From contig JAIOPH010000018.1 of the NCBI GenBank assembly GCA_021414005.1, positions 1 to 64,000 on the forward strand: a stretch of DNA of 64,000 nt. Reading direction: 5' to 3'. The stretch's first letter is position 1; each line of letters begins with the position of its first letter. The notes under the pieces were generated by a model, which saw only the letters and a program-made list of their open reading frames with translations, searched no databases and was not told the DNA's origin. The translations under genes and the position numbers were made by a program. Source of the stretch: Chthoniobacter sp. GTDB lineage: Bacteria > Verrucomicrobiota > Verrucomicrobiia > Chthoniobacterales > Chthoniobacteraceae. This document shows, piece after piece, positions 18,669 to 27,726 of the stretch.

Positions 18669-20287
18669 CGACTCCCTCTGCTCCGGAAACCAGTCAGCCG
18701 GTTCAAAAAAAACCACGGCCCTGGATCATTGCCGCCATCGTGCTGGTGCTGGCGTTTGACCTCGCGTTTTTTTGGCAGCGCATGGGCCAGGCGTATCAGA
18801 GCGAGTTTGGCGCGCATCCGGATGAAGCCGCGCACTACGTCACGGGGCTCTTCGTGCGGGATGCACTCGTCATGGCCGGGCACTACGCGGCCTCCGGCTG
18901 CGAGGGCTCGCCGATCAAGGTGGGCAAGGAGTTTGCCGACGCCTACTACGCGCATTATCCGAAGATCGGCCTCGGGGTCTGGCCGCCGTTTTTCTACCTC
19001 GTGCAGTCGGCGTGGACGCTTCCGTTTTCGCCGTCGCGCACCTCGGTGCTGCTGCTGCTCTGCGCGCTCGCCGCGCTGGTTGCCGGACAACTTTTTCGCA
19101 CGCTGCGCGAGGAATTCGGCGCGGGGCCGGCGGCGCTGGGTGCGGCGCTGTGGCTCTCGCTGCCGCTCGTCCGCAACGGCTACGGCATGGTCATGGCGGA
19201 GACACTCAGCACGGTCCTGATGTTCGGTGCGATGCTGGCCTTCGGGAATTTTCTGGACCGTGAAAAACGTGGCGATGTGCTGCGTTTCGGGCTCCTCGCC
19301 TCGCTCGCGATCCTGACCAAGGGCACCGGCCTGGCCCTGGCCATCGCGGCCCCGCTCGCCCTGATTTTCACACGCCGGTTTCATCTGTTAAAGCGGCCCG
19401 CGCTATGGTGCGCCGTGCTGCTCGTCGCGGTGCTGGCGGGTCCGTGGACCGTGGCCACGAGCCATCTCGGCAAAGGGGGTTGGCTCGAACCGAACCCCTC
19501 GTGGCACTTCACTCGCGAAGCGCTGCCATACTACGCCGTGAAGCTTGGCCGCAGCCTCGGCTTTGCGGTGATCCTTTTCGGCGTGGGCGCAATAGTGAAG
19601 GCGCGCGCGTGTCCGGTGCATCGGGGTCGCTGGGCGGCGGCAGCGGCGTTCATTTTAAGCGTGCTTGTTTTCCAGTCCATCGCCCCCGTCGGCATGGAAG
19701 CGCGCCACCTCATCCCGGTGATTCCCGCCGCGCTGATGTTCGCCGTCGCGGGCTTTGCGGCGCTCGCAGGCGCGCTGAAGCGCCCCATCTTCGCCGGCCT
19801 GCTCGGAGTGCTCGTGCTGGCCAGCGTGGTGCTGCCTCTTGAAACGAAAGGCTGCGCCGGTTTTGCGCTGATCGCCGGGACGGTGCTCCGCGAGACGGCG
19901 ACGGAAGAGGTCACGCTGGTCTCCTCCGATGCACGCGGGGAGGGGATGTTTATTGCCGAAGTGGCCATGCACGAGGCACGCCCCGGCCACGTCATCCAGC
20001 GGGCTAGCAAGGCACTCGCCAGCAGTACGTGGAGTGGCGGAGGTTACGCGCCCGCCTTTGCCGACGACGACGCGCTGCTGGCCTTTCTCATCAGCGGAAA
20101 AATCCACTACCTCGTGCTTGACGACAGCGTGCCCGAAGGCAAGCGCTGCACGCATCATGATCAGCTCAAACGCGTGGTCGAGCAGCACCCCGAGCGATTT
20201 GGGAGCATGGCTAGTTCGGAAATTACCCGCGGCGGTGAGCCGCAGTTGGCACCCGTTAGGCTTTACAAAATCCAACGCAACGATTGA
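18665..20287 (+). CDS. GT39/ArnT-like polyprenyl-phosphate-sugar glycosyltransferase
   Basis: A 540-residue multi-span membrane protein. After the first span the extracytoplasmic loop has HPDEAAHYV, the acidic D-E pair typical of PMT/GT39 and other GT-C enzymes, which use lipid-linked sugar donors in the periplasm. About nine further spans follow, then a soluble C-terminal domain of about 140 residues. It shares an ATGA overlap with the upstream EEP gene and is followed 15 bp later by a GT2 that resembles dolichyl-phosphate sugar synthases. The two could form a donor-synthesis/donor-use pair. Substrate unknown. Confidence 0.75.
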   Translation: MTTPSAPETSQPVQKKPRPWIIAAIVLVLAFDLAFFWQRMGQAYQSEFGAHPDEAAHYVTGLFVRDALVMAGHYAASGCEGSPIKVGKEFADAYYAHYPKIGLGVWPPFFYLVQSAWTLPFSPSRTSVLLLLCALAALVAGQLFRTLREEFGAGPAALGAALWLSLPLVRNGYGMVMAETLSTVLMFGAMLAFGNFLDREKRGDVLRFGLLASLAILTKGTGLALAIAAPLALIFTRRFHLLKRPALWCAVLLVAVLAGPWTVATSHLGKGGWLEPNPSWHFTREALPYYAVKLGRSLGFAVILFGVGAIVKARACPVHRGRWAAAAAFILSVLVFQSIAPVGMEARHLIPVIPAALMFAVAGFAALAGALKRPIFAGLLGVLVLASVVLPLETKGCAGFALIAGTVLRETATEEVTLVSSDARGEGMFIAEVAMHEARPGHVIQRASKALASSTWSGGGYAPAFADDDALLAFLISGKIHYLVLDDSVPEGKRCTHHDQLKRVVEQHPERFGSMASSEITRGGEPQLAPVRLYKIQRND

Positions 20288-20302
20288 TTTTCTCCGCCTC
20301 CC

Positions 20303-21865
20303 ATGCCGCCACCCTCCTTTCAAAAGCTCTCCATCCTCGTGGCGGCCTACAACGAAGAGGACAGCCTGCGCGCCTCGATGGAGGCGGTGCTCGCGGCACC
20401 GCTGCCGGCGGGCCTCGCTCGCGAAATCGTGATCGTGAACGACGGGTCGAAAGACGGCACCTGGAGCATCGCGCAGAAGCTCGCCGCCGAACACCCGGAG
20501 ATCCGCGCTTTCCAGCAGACGCCGAATCAGGGCAAAGGAGCGGCGCTGCGCCGGGCGATCGCGGAGATGACGGGCGATGTTGCGATCTTTCAAGACGCCG
20601 ATCTGGAGTACGATCCGCAGGATTATCTGCGCATGCTGCGCCCGATTCTCGATGGCCGGGCGGAAGTGGTTTTCGGGAGTCGCTTCGCCGGGGTTGAGCG
20701 GCGCGTGCTGTATTTCTGGCACACGCAGGCCAACCAGTTTTTGACCATGCTTTCCAACATGCTCAATGACACAAATTTCACCGATATGGAGACGTGCTAC
20801 AAGGCGTTCGTCGCTTCGGCGCTGAAGGCGATTCCGCTGGAGTCGAACCGCTTTGGCATCGAGCCCGAGATCGCCGCCAAGGTCGCGCGCAACCGACTGC
20901 GGATGTTCGAGGTGCCGATCAGCTACAACGGTCGGCGCTACGATGAGGGCAAAAAGATCACTTGGCGCGATGGTGCGGCGGCGCTCTGGTTCATTTTCAA
21001 ATACCGCTTTTCCAGCAACTACTCGGACCCCGGGAAGGTCACGCTCGACGCCATGGAACAGGCGCCGCAATTCAACGAGTGGATGTATGAAAGCGTGAAG
21101 CCGTGGCTCGGCCAGCGGGTGGCGGAACTCGGCGTGGGCCGGGGGAATCTGAGCAAACACATCCGCAAACATAAGCACGTCCTGCTCACGGATTACCGAC
21201 TCGACTACCTCACAGAACTCCAGCGCAAGTGGTCCGACCAGCGTGACCTGCGGATCGGGAAGCTCGATATGACCGACCGCGCGGACTACGAACAACTGCG
21301 CGACTTCAAACCCGACAGCGTCGTCTTCCTCAACGTCTTGGAGCACATCGACGACGATCGCGCGGTCCTGCGCCACCTCATGGAAACCGTGCCGACCGGC
21401 TGCCGTGTCGTCGTGCTCGTGCCGTTCAACATGAAGCTCTACAGCGAATTCGACCGCGCGCTCGGCCACTTCCGGCGCTACGCGAAAGGCGAACTCGAAG
21501 GTAAAATGCGCGAGACGGGGTTCGAGGTGGAGAAGCAGTTTTACTTCAATAAAGTCGGCATCTTCGCCTGGTACGTGGCCAATACCCTCGGCGGTCAGAA
21601 AGCGCTCAAACCTTGGCAACTCAAGCTATACGGCCTCCTCACCCCGATCTTCCGTGTCCTCGACGCCATCCTGCCCACGAGCGGGCTCTCGACGGTGGTG
21701 GTGGGGCGGAAAAGTAATGACCAAGGGCGAACTGCGAAGTACGAGGAAACAAAAACATCCGAGTTTGCAGGGCAGCCGGTTGCCGATTCGATCGTGCGTT
21801 CGTCGTTCGGAATTCTTTCGTCATTCATTATTCATCATTCATCATTTTTCGCACATGCCCGCTGA
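20303..21865 (+). CDS. bifunctional GT2 (polyprenyl-phosphate glycosyltransferase-like) / SAM methyltransferase
   Basis: A 520-residue fusion. Residues 1-240 are a DPM1/Alg5-like GT2 (LSILVAAYNEEDSLRASM, IVNDGSKDGTW, IFQDADLEYDP, EPEIAAKVAR). Residues 250-440 are a class I methyltransferase (VAELGVGRGNLSKHI, VVFLNVLEHIDDDRAV, a GHFRRY motif). Two hydrophobic stretches lie near 430-470. The last 45 residues, after VVVGRKS, look unlike a folded domain. Their DNA includes a short tandem repeat, so the C-terminus may have been extended by insertion. It overlaps the Wzm gene by 11 bp. Probable role: making a lipid-linked sugar and modifying a glycan or lipid in the same pathway. Confidence 0.82.
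   Translation: MPPPSFQKLSILVAAYNEEDSLRASMEAVLAAPLPAGLAREIVIVNDGSKDGTWSIAQKLAAEHPEIRAFQQTPNQGKGAALRRAIAEMTGDVAIFQDADLEYDPQDYLRMLRPILDGRAEVVFGSRFAGVERRVLYFWHTQANQFLTMLSNMLNDTNFTDMETCYKAFVASALKAIPLESNRFGIEPEIAAKVARNRLRMFEVPISYNGRRYDEGKKITWRDGAAALWFIFKYRFSSNYSDPGKVTLDAMEQAPQFNEWMYESVKPWLGQRVAELGVGRGNLSKHIRKHKHVLLTDYRLDYLTELQRKWSDQRDLRIGKLDMTDRADYEQLRDFKPDSVVFLNVLEHIDDDRAVLRHLMETVPTGCRVVVLVPFNMKLYSEFDRALGHFRRYAKGELEGKMRETGFEVEKQFYFNKVGIFAWYVANTLGGQKALKPWQLKLYGLLTPIFRVLDAILPTSGLSTVVVGRKSNDQGRTAKYEETKTSEFAGQPVADSIVRSSFGILSSFIIHHSSFFAHAR
21816..21847 (+). repeat. degenerate CATTCAT-type heptamer tract before the ABC permease start
   Basis: A run of CATT-containing units (TCATTCATTATTCATCATTC and on) lies 8-40 bp before the Wzm start and inside the 3' end of the GT2-methyltransferase frame. 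A similar tract precedes ispD at 56232-56260. It is a direct observation; its function is unknown. Confidence 0.6.
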
Positions 21866-22709
21866 CGAATCCCTGCCCGTCGAGCGCGTCATTCGGGCAC
21901 AGCGCGGACTTGCGACCGTAAACTTTGGTGAACTTTGGCGCTACCGGGAATTGTTTGGATTTCTCGCATGGCGCGACATCCTCGTCCGCTACAAGCAGAC
22001 TTACCTCGGCGTCGCATGGGCGGTGCTCCAGCCATTCCTGACGACGGTCATCTTTGTGCTCGTGTTCGAGCAACTCGGCAAGTTCAACAGCAAGGGCGCA
22101 CCTTACGCAGTGATGACTTTTGCCGGCATGTTGCCGTGGCAGTTCTTTGCCAATGCGCTCAGCGAAAGCAGTAACTCGCTCGTAGCTTCGTCGAACATGA
22201 TTTCTAAAGTTTACTTCCCGCGCCTCATTATCCCGGCGAGCGCGGTACTCAGCGGATTGGTCGATTTCCTCATCGGCTTGGTCATCCTGTTTGCGCTGAT
22301 GATTTTCTTCGGCGTGAAGTTTCATGCCCAACTCCTCTTGTTGCCCCTGTTTCTTTTCGTAGCCTTTTCCGCCGCTTTTTCCGCCGGCGTCTGGCTCAGC
22401 GCGCTCAATGTGAAATACCGCGATGTGAAATACATCGTTCCGTTTTTCACGCGCATGGGACTTTACGTTAGTCCCGTCGGATTTCTATCCACCCTGATCC
22501 TCGATAAGTTCGGGCCAAAAATATTTTTCGCTTACAGCCTCAATCCCATGGTTGGCGTGATCGACGGTTTCCGCTGGTGCGTTCTCGGCGGCAGCTTCGA
22601 GCCATATTGGCCGGGCGTTTGCGCCAGCTTTGCGGTGATCGCCATTCTCGCAGTGACCGGAGTCGTCTATTTCCGCAGCACAGAAAGAACTTTCGCCGAC
22701 GTGATCTAA
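21855..22709 (+). CDS. wzm: ABC-2 type polysaccharide exporter permease (Wzm)
   Basis: A 284-residue protein with six hydrophobic segments in the ABC-2 permease arrangement. An N-terminal amphipathic region ends in WRDILVRYKQTYLGVAW, a motif highly characteristic of Wzm/RfbD permeases. It would form the inner-membrane channel that moves a completed lipid-linked glycan to the periplasm together with the ATPase encoded next, one base after its stop codon. The start at ATG 21855 sits inside the end of the preceding gene, just after the heptamer tract. Confidence 0.92.
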   Translation: MPADESLPVERVIRAQRGLATVNFGELWRYRELFGFLAWRDILVRYKQTYLGVAWAVLQPFLTTVIFVLVFEQLGKFNSKGAPYAVMTFAGMLPWQFFANALSESSNSLVASSNMISKVYFPRLIIPASAVLSGLVDFLIGLVILFALMIFFGVKFHAQLLLLPLFLFVAFSAAFSAGVWLSALNVKYRDVKYIVPFFTRMGLYVSPVGFLSTLILDKFGPKIFFAYSLNPMVGVIDGFRWCVLGGSFEPYWPGVCASFAVIAILAVTGVVYFRSTERTFADVI

Positions 22710-22710
22710 G

Positions 22711-23991
22711 ATGAGCGGCTCAATCGTTTCAGTTCGCGGTCTCGGTAAGCAGTACCAACTCGGCTCCGCAACGCGTCACGACACGTTGCGCGACCACATT
22801 GCGCATGGAGTTCGGCGGCTTGTCAGCCGGAAAAATGATAAGCCCAAGTCCGAGGGAGATTTCATTTGGGCCTTGAAGGATGTGTCATTCGAAATCGGCC
22901 AAGGGGAAGTCGTGGGTATCATCGGTCGTAATGGAGCGGGAAAATCGACGCTCTTGAAAATCCTCAGCCAGATTACCGAGCCGAGCGTCGGTGAGGTGCG
23001 TGTGCGCGGTCGCGTTGCGAGCCTGTTGGAAGTAGGTACCGGCTTCCACCCCGAGTTGACGGGACGAGAGAATATCTTCCTTAATGGCGCGATCCTCGGC
23101 ATGACGCGCGCGGAGATCAGGAAAAGCTTCGATGAGATTGTTGCCTTCTCGGAGGTGGAACAGTTCCTCGATACGCCGGTGAAGCGCTACTCCAGCGGGA
23201 TGTATGTCCGCCTCGCGTTTGCCGTGGCTGCCCATCTTGAACCGGAGGTGCTCGTGGTAGATGAAGTGCTCGCCGTCGGCGACGCTGCGTTTCGCAAGAA
23301 GTGCATGGGTAAGATGGGGGAAGTCGCCAGCCTCGGGCGCACGGTCCTTCTTGTCAGTCATAACATGGGTGCGATCTCGTCACTGTGCGACCGTGGCCTC
23401 TTGGTGGATAACGGGCGGATTGCTTTCGACGGTCCCGCGCACAGTGCGGTCCAAGCTTACAACTCCAGCCAGAATGTGGCGGGAACTGGGCAGTCCGAGC
23501 AAGGGGTCATTTACGCGATCCCGCTGGAAGGGGTGCTGTCGAAGAAGTGCGCGATAACGCGGTTGGAGATGCTGGACGCCGATGGGAATCCGAGGCTTCA
23601 CCTTGCCACAGGCGACACTGTGGCGCTGCGGGTTACGTTTCATTTGTCCACCCCGGCGCCGCGCTGCGGTGTCGAGATCATGTTCAACACGGGCGACGGC
23701 GGCAGGTTGCTTATGCTTGCCAATGATCCGGACAGCGGTTTCCCGCTGAAACTTGAGCCCGGCGTGCATTCCATCGAGTGCGTGATCGAAAAGTTCCCCC
23801 TTTCAGCGGGAGACTTCTTCATTTCCGGGGCAATCACCATTCCTTACGAGGAATTCCTCGCGCGGTGGGCAAACCTTGGCCAGGTGACGGTCGTAGCTGC
23901 AGATGTTTACGACTCGGGCTTCGTCATTACGACCGACCAATCCATCATTGTTACTGACCATCACTGGCGGGTGGCGCGGGGAGCCAAGTAG
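22711..23991 (+). CDS. wzt: ABC exporter ATP-binding protein (Wzt) with C-terminal glycan-binding domain
   Basis: A 426-residue ATPase. The N-terminal nucleotide-binding domain has Walker A GRNGAGKST, signature YSSGMYVRLAF and Walker B VLVVDEVLAVGD, and the H-loop is VSHNM. After residue 250 comes a beta-rich C-terminal domain, as in Wzt proteins that read a terminal modification on the O-antigen chain before export. That domain implies chain-terminator recognition, and the methyltransferase domain fused to the nearby GT2 (or another cluster enzyme) could make the cap. It pairs with the permease one base upstream. Confidence 0.93.
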   Translation: MSGSIVSVRGLGKQYQLGSATRHDTLRDHIAHGVRRLVSRKNDKPKSEGDFIWALKDVSFEIGQGEVVGIIGRNGAGKSTLLKILSQITEPSVGEVRVRGRVASLLEVGTGFHPELTGRENIFLNGAILGMTRAEIRKSFDEIVAFSEVEQFLDTPVKRYSSGMYVRLAFAVAAHLEPEVLVVDEVLAVGDAAFRKKCMGKMGEVASLGRTVLLVSHNMGAISSLCDRGLLVDNGRIAFDGPAHSAVQAYNSSQNVAGTGQSEQGVIYAIPLEGVLSKKCAITRLEMLDADGNPRLHLATGDTVALRVTFHLSTPAPRCGVEIMFNTGDGGRLLMLANDPDSGFPLKLEPGVHSIECVIEKFPLSAGDFFISGAITIPYEEFLARWANLGQVTVVAADVYDSGFVITTDQSIIVTDHHWRVARGAK

Positions 23992-24042
23992 TCGTGAGTC
24001 TGGAATTTCAAACTTCAGTCTTTGGCGTGGGCGCCCCTACAA

Positions 24043-25149
24043 ATGATTAAGGTTCTCACCGTCATTGGCACCCGGCCGGAGGCGATCAAAATGGCTCCGG
24101 TGATAAAGGAACTTGCACGCTATCCCGATCGCGTGAAGTCGGTCGTGTGCGTGACTGGACAGCACCGGCACATGCTCGATCAGGTGTTGGGGCTGTTCGA
24201 AATCAAGCCGGATATTGATTTGGACCTGATGGAGAAAAATCAGTCGCTCGCAAAATTGACCGCAAATCTTTTCGCCAGCCTCGACCGCGTCATGACCGAC
24301 GTGCAGTCCTCATGGGTGCTGGCTCAGGGCGATACCACCACCGTGCTCGCCGCGAGCCTGGTGGCATTTTACCACCGCATCCGGTTTGGACACGTCGAGG
24401 CGGGCTTGCGGACTGGCGACAGACGCCAGCCTTTCCCGGAGGAGATTAATCGTCGCGTGGCCGATCTTGTCGCGGACGCGTTCTTCGTCCCGACCGAACG
24501 CGCGCGGGATGCGCTCCTCGGCGAGGCGTGCCATCCAGACCACATCTTCGTCACGGGCAATACGGTCGTCGATGCGCTTGTCGAGGTCGCGGCGAAGCCT
24601 TGTCCCCCGGGCGTTATCCCCGTTTGCGACGACCGCCCATTTGTGCTCATTACGGCCCATCGACGCGAAAGTTTCGGCGAGCCGTTTCGTGAGCTTTGCG
24701 AGGCGATCCGGGAACTCGCGGTGCGGTTTCGCAGAGTCCATTTTCTCTATCCTGTTCATCTGAACCCGAATGTCCGTGCGCCGGTTAATGAGATTCTTTC
24801 CTGCCTCGATAACGTCAGTCTCGTCGAACCGCTGGACTATTTCGCAATGATCCAGACGATGAAACGCGCAACGCTGATCCTCACCGATTCCGGAGGTGTG
24901 CAGGAGGAGGCACCCAGCCTGCGCGTGCCCGTGCTGGTGATGCGTGAAACGACGGAGCGCCCCGAGGCGGTCGAAAACGGCACTGCCAAACTCGTGGGCA
25001 CGTCGCGCATACGGATCGTCGCTGAAGCGGCAGCGCTGCTCGAAAGCCCGGTGGCGCGCTCAAAGATGGCCACCGGCGTGAATCCATACGGCGACGGAAA
25101 GGCGGCGGCACGAATCGTCTCAGTCCTGCTGAACTCGGAGGTCAAATGA
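24043..25149 (+). CDS. wecB: UDP-N-acetylglucosamine 2-epimerase (non-hydrolysing)
   Basis: A 368-residue enzyme that interconverts UDP-GlcNAc and UDP-ManNAc in the cytoplasm. Family motifs are complete: GTRPEAIKMAPVI at the N-terminus, TGQHRHMLDQ, QGDTTTV, HVEAGLRT, FPEEINRR, TGNTVVDAL, HRRESFG, and TDSGGVQEEAP with MRETTERPEA near the C-terminus. ATG 24043 fits the family start; an upstream in-frame TTG at 24022 adds seven residues and is less likely. It supplies ManNAc-type donors to the cluster and overlaps the next GT2 by ATGA. Confidence 0.95.
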   Translation: MIKVLTVIGTRPEAIKMAPVIKELARYPDRVKSVVCVTGQHRHMLDQVLGLFEIKPDIDLDLMEKNQSLAKLTANLFASLDRVMTDVQSSWVLAQGDTTTVLAASLVAFYHRIRFGHVEAGLRTGDRRQPFPEEINRRVADLVADAFFVPTERARDALLGEACHPDHIFVTGNTVVDALVEVAAKPCPPGVIPVCDDRPFVLITAHRRESFGEPFRELCEAIRELAVRFRRVHFLYPVHLNPNVRAPVNEILSCLDNVSLVEPLDYFAMIQTMKRATLILTDSGGVQEEAPSLRVPVLVMRETTERPEAVENGTAKLVGTSRIRIVAEAAALLESPVARSKMATGVNPYGDGKAAARIVSVLLNSEVK

Positions 25150-26060
25150 ACGTCCTAGTCAGTATCGTCCTGCCTGTTTACAATGGGTCTACATACCTGC
25201 GGCAATCTCTGGAAAGCTGCCTCACCCAGACTTTCACGCAGTGGGAGTTGATCGCGGTGGACGACTGCTCGACAGACGAGACGCCGCAGATTCTGGCTGA
25301 ATACGCCGCGCGAGACCCGCGCATTCGCACGATTCGCAATTCCGAGAACCGCAAGCTGCCCGAATCGTTGAACATCGGTTTTACAGAGTCGAAGGGCGGG
25401 TATCTGACGTGGACCTCCGACGACAACCTGTATCTACCGGACGCGCTCGCGGAGATGGTTTCGTATCTCGACGGAAACAAGTCGGTAGATATTGTCTATG
25501 CAGATTACTCGTTCATAGATGCACAAGGTGAAATTCGCGCCAAAATCCGGGTCGATGATGCTGTCACGCTGGCCTACAGAAATTGTGTGGGTGTATGTTT
25601 CCTTTATCGCAGGGTGGTTCACGAAAAGCTCGGCGGTTACGATACGTCGTTGTTTCTTGTGGAGGATTACGATTTTTTCCTTCGTGCCTTTGCGGAGTTC
25701 CGCTTGGAGCCGCTACACCGGAATCTATATCTTGCGCGGCAGCACGGTGGGTCGCTCTCCACGACGCAGAACGACCGCGTGCTTGCAGCCACGGGGTTAC
25801 TGATCGAGCGGCATTTTCCTACCTTCACAAATCTTGATGCGGTTATCCTCAGCAGGAGGCACGTAAAACTAGCGATTATTGCCCTCCATTTTGGACGAAT
25901 GCACTCGGCACGTGCGCACTGCTGGTCCGCGCTGCGCTCCAATTTCCGGCTTCTTTCGGACGCGAAAGTAGTCCTGGTTTTCTTTCAAGCCTTTCTCGGA
26001 AATCGTATGCATACGTTAATACTCCAAGTCTATCGCCGATTCAAACGGGCTAACGACTAG
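25146..26060 (+). CDS. family 2 glycosyltransferase
   Basis: A 304-residue GT-A enzyme: VSIVLPVYNGSTYLRQSLES, AVDDCSTDETP, the DXD-like TWTSDDNLYLP, and the catalytic-loop VEDYDFFLRAF. It resembles WcaA/ExoU-type glycosyltransferases. It starts within the stop of wecB (ATGA), so it is co-translated and may use a sugar derived from UDP-ManNAc. It is the last gene of the plus-strand glycan cluster and is followed by about 300 bp without a gene. Confidence 0.87.
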   Translation: MNVLVSIVLPVYNGSTYLRQSLESCLTQTFTQWELIAVDDCSTDETPQILAEYAARDPRIRTIRNSENRKLPESLNIGFTESKGGYLTWTSDDNLYLPDALAEMVSYLDGNKSVDIVYADYSFIDAQGEIRAKIRVDDAVTLAYRNCVGVCFLYRRVVHEKLGGYDTSLFLVEDYDFFLRAFAEFRLEPLHRNLYLARQHGGSLSTTQNDRVLAATGLLIERHFPTFTNLDAVILSRRHVKLAIIALHFGRMHSARAHCWSALRSNFRLLSDAKVVLVFFQAFLGNRMHTLILQVYRRFKRAND

Positions 26061-26367
26061 TCGGAGCAACAATTCTCACGCCTAGTCGCATTTTATGGAG
26101 GTACTTATGCTTCCCGCGCCTCAAAATTCTAAATCTGCTTCCCGGTGATCTCGACGTCATGGAACGGCTTTCGGCGTAAGCAAGGTGAGGTGGCTGGGGA
26201 TGTCGGCGGTGGTTCGGACAAGGTGTGGTTGATTGCCGGCGGGAGCGATACGGCAGTCGCAGTTTCGCTATCATGGTCGGCCTGCGATTTACTCGTTTGC
26301 AAATTCCCGCGAGCCGCTATCTTTCCGGCCCCTTTTCCAAAAACTGCTCCCGCTCACCCACACAAAC
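26061..26367. other. intergenic region upstream of tig
   Basis: About 307 bp. CGACTAG just after the GT2 end and CTAGTCG about 20 nt later could form a weak 7-bp stem. Otherwise I see no gene or known RNA. It should hold the tig promoter. The 35 bases before the tig start are pyrimidine-rich with no Shine-Dalgarno. Confidence 0.35.
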
Positions 26368-27702
26368 ATGAATGTCGTCGTCGAAAATCTACCCAACTGC
26401 ATCACCACGCTCCGCATCGAACTGGAACCCGAGAAGGTCAATAAAGCGTGGGAGGCCGTGACGGCCGACTACACGCGCTACGCGAAGCTGCCCGGCTATC
26501 GCCCGGGCAAGGCGCCTAAGGCGGTGATCGAGAAAAAATTTAAGAAGCAGATCCGCGAAGAGCTGGAGAAGAAGCTTCTTTCCGACTCCTGCCGCGAGGC
26601 CATCTCGGAGAAAAAATTGCGCGTGCTTTCGCTGGCGCAAATCGACGACGTGGAGCTGGCGGACGACAAGACCATGAAGTTCACGGCGACGCTGGTCACG
26701 CATCCCGATTTTGAACTGCCGACCTACAAGGGCCTGACGGTGGAGATGAAATCGACCGACGTGACCGAGGCCGAGATCGACGAATCGCTCGAAAATCTGC
26801 GAGAGCAGGCGGCGGATTTCACCAATATCACCGAAGAGCGCGGTGCGGCGATGGACGACTACGTGGTGGTCGATTACACTGGGACGATCGAGGGAAAGCC
26901 GGTGCATGAAGCTTTCCCGAAGGCTGGAAAACCGCTCTCGGGCAACGAGGATTTTTGGATTCGGATGACGCCGGAAGCGTTCTTCCCCGGCTACGCGGCG
27001 GCGCTGGTGGGAGCAAAGCCAGGCGAGACGCGGACGTTCGTCATTGATGTGCCGGAGGAGTTTCCGGTCGCGGGGATGGGCGGGCAAAAAATCCAGTACG
27101 TGGTGAAGCTCAAGGAAATCAAAATGAAGGTGCTGCCGATGCTGGACGACGCGTTTGCTGATACCGTGGCCAAGGGCAAGACGCTTGCCGAGTTGCGCAC
27201 CATGGCGCGCGAGGAGTTGGCTCGCCAAAAGAAGACCGATGCGGAGGCGTCGAAGCGCAGCGCGATCATGACGCAGATTTTGGAAAAGGTGGAGTGCGAA
27301 TTGCCAGTGGATATGGTGCGCACGCAGACACGGCGTATTCTGGCGGACATTGTGCGGGAGAATCAGGAGCGTGGAATTGATGACGAGGTTCTCAAGGAGA
27401 ACGAGCAGCAGATTCTCGGAAAAGCGTCGGAGGGCGCGCGAGAGCAGTTGAAGGGGACATTTGTCCTGCTGCGGATCGCCGAAGCCGAAGGCATTCAGGT
27501 GACCAAGCTGGAGTTCTCGCACCGTATCAACCAGCTCTCACAACGTTACCAAATGAAGCCGGCGAAGCTCCTCAAGGAACTGGAAAAGCGCAACGCTATC
27601 GACCAGATCACCGAGGAAATCCTGACCGCCAAGACCCTTGAGTTCCTCGCCTCGAACGCTACGGTCGCCGACGCTCCAGTCGAAACTCCCGCCGCTGAGT
27701 AG
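26368..27702 (+). CDS. tig: trigger factor (ribosome-associated chaperone/PPIase)
   Basis: A 444-residue protein. The N-terminal ribosome-binding domain carries the signature LPGYRPGKAPKAVIEKKF (usually GFRPGKxP). A central FKBP-type PPIase domain begins near DYVVVDYTGTIEGKPV, and the helical C-terminal arms fill residues 250-430. It binds the ribosome exit tunnel and shields nascent chains. The order tig-clpP-clpX is the widely conserved one. ATG 26368 removes a non-homologous N-terminal extension in the longer open frame. Confidence 0.96.
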   Translation: MNVVVENLPNCITTLRIELEPEKVNKAWEAVTADYTRYAKLPGYRPGKAPKAVIEKKFKKQIREELEKKLLSDSCREAISEKKLRVLSLAQIDDVELADDKTMKFTATLVTHPDFELPTYKGLTVEMKSTDVTEAEIDESLENLREQAADFTNITEERGAAMDDYVVVDYTGTIEGKPVHEAFPKAGKPLSGNEDFWIRMTPEAFFPGYAAALVGAKPGETRTFVIDVPEEFPVAGMGGQKIQYVVKLKEIKMKVLPMLDDAFADTVAKGKTLAELRTMAREELARQKKTDAEASKRSAIMTQILEKVECELPVDMVRTQTRRILADIVRENQERGIDDEVLKENEQQILGKASEGAREQLKGTFVLLRIAEAEGIQVTKLEFSHRINQLSQRYQMKPAKLLKELEKRNAIDQITEEILTAKTLEFLASNATVADAPVETPAAE

Positions 27703-27726
27703 CCCAAAGATTTCACGCTTTTCCCT

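Noticed and set aside
19655..21619. A 654-codon minus-strand open frame
   Set aside because: Antisense to the GT39-like and GT2-methyltransferase genes, which carry clear family motifs; no recognisable domain on the minus strand.
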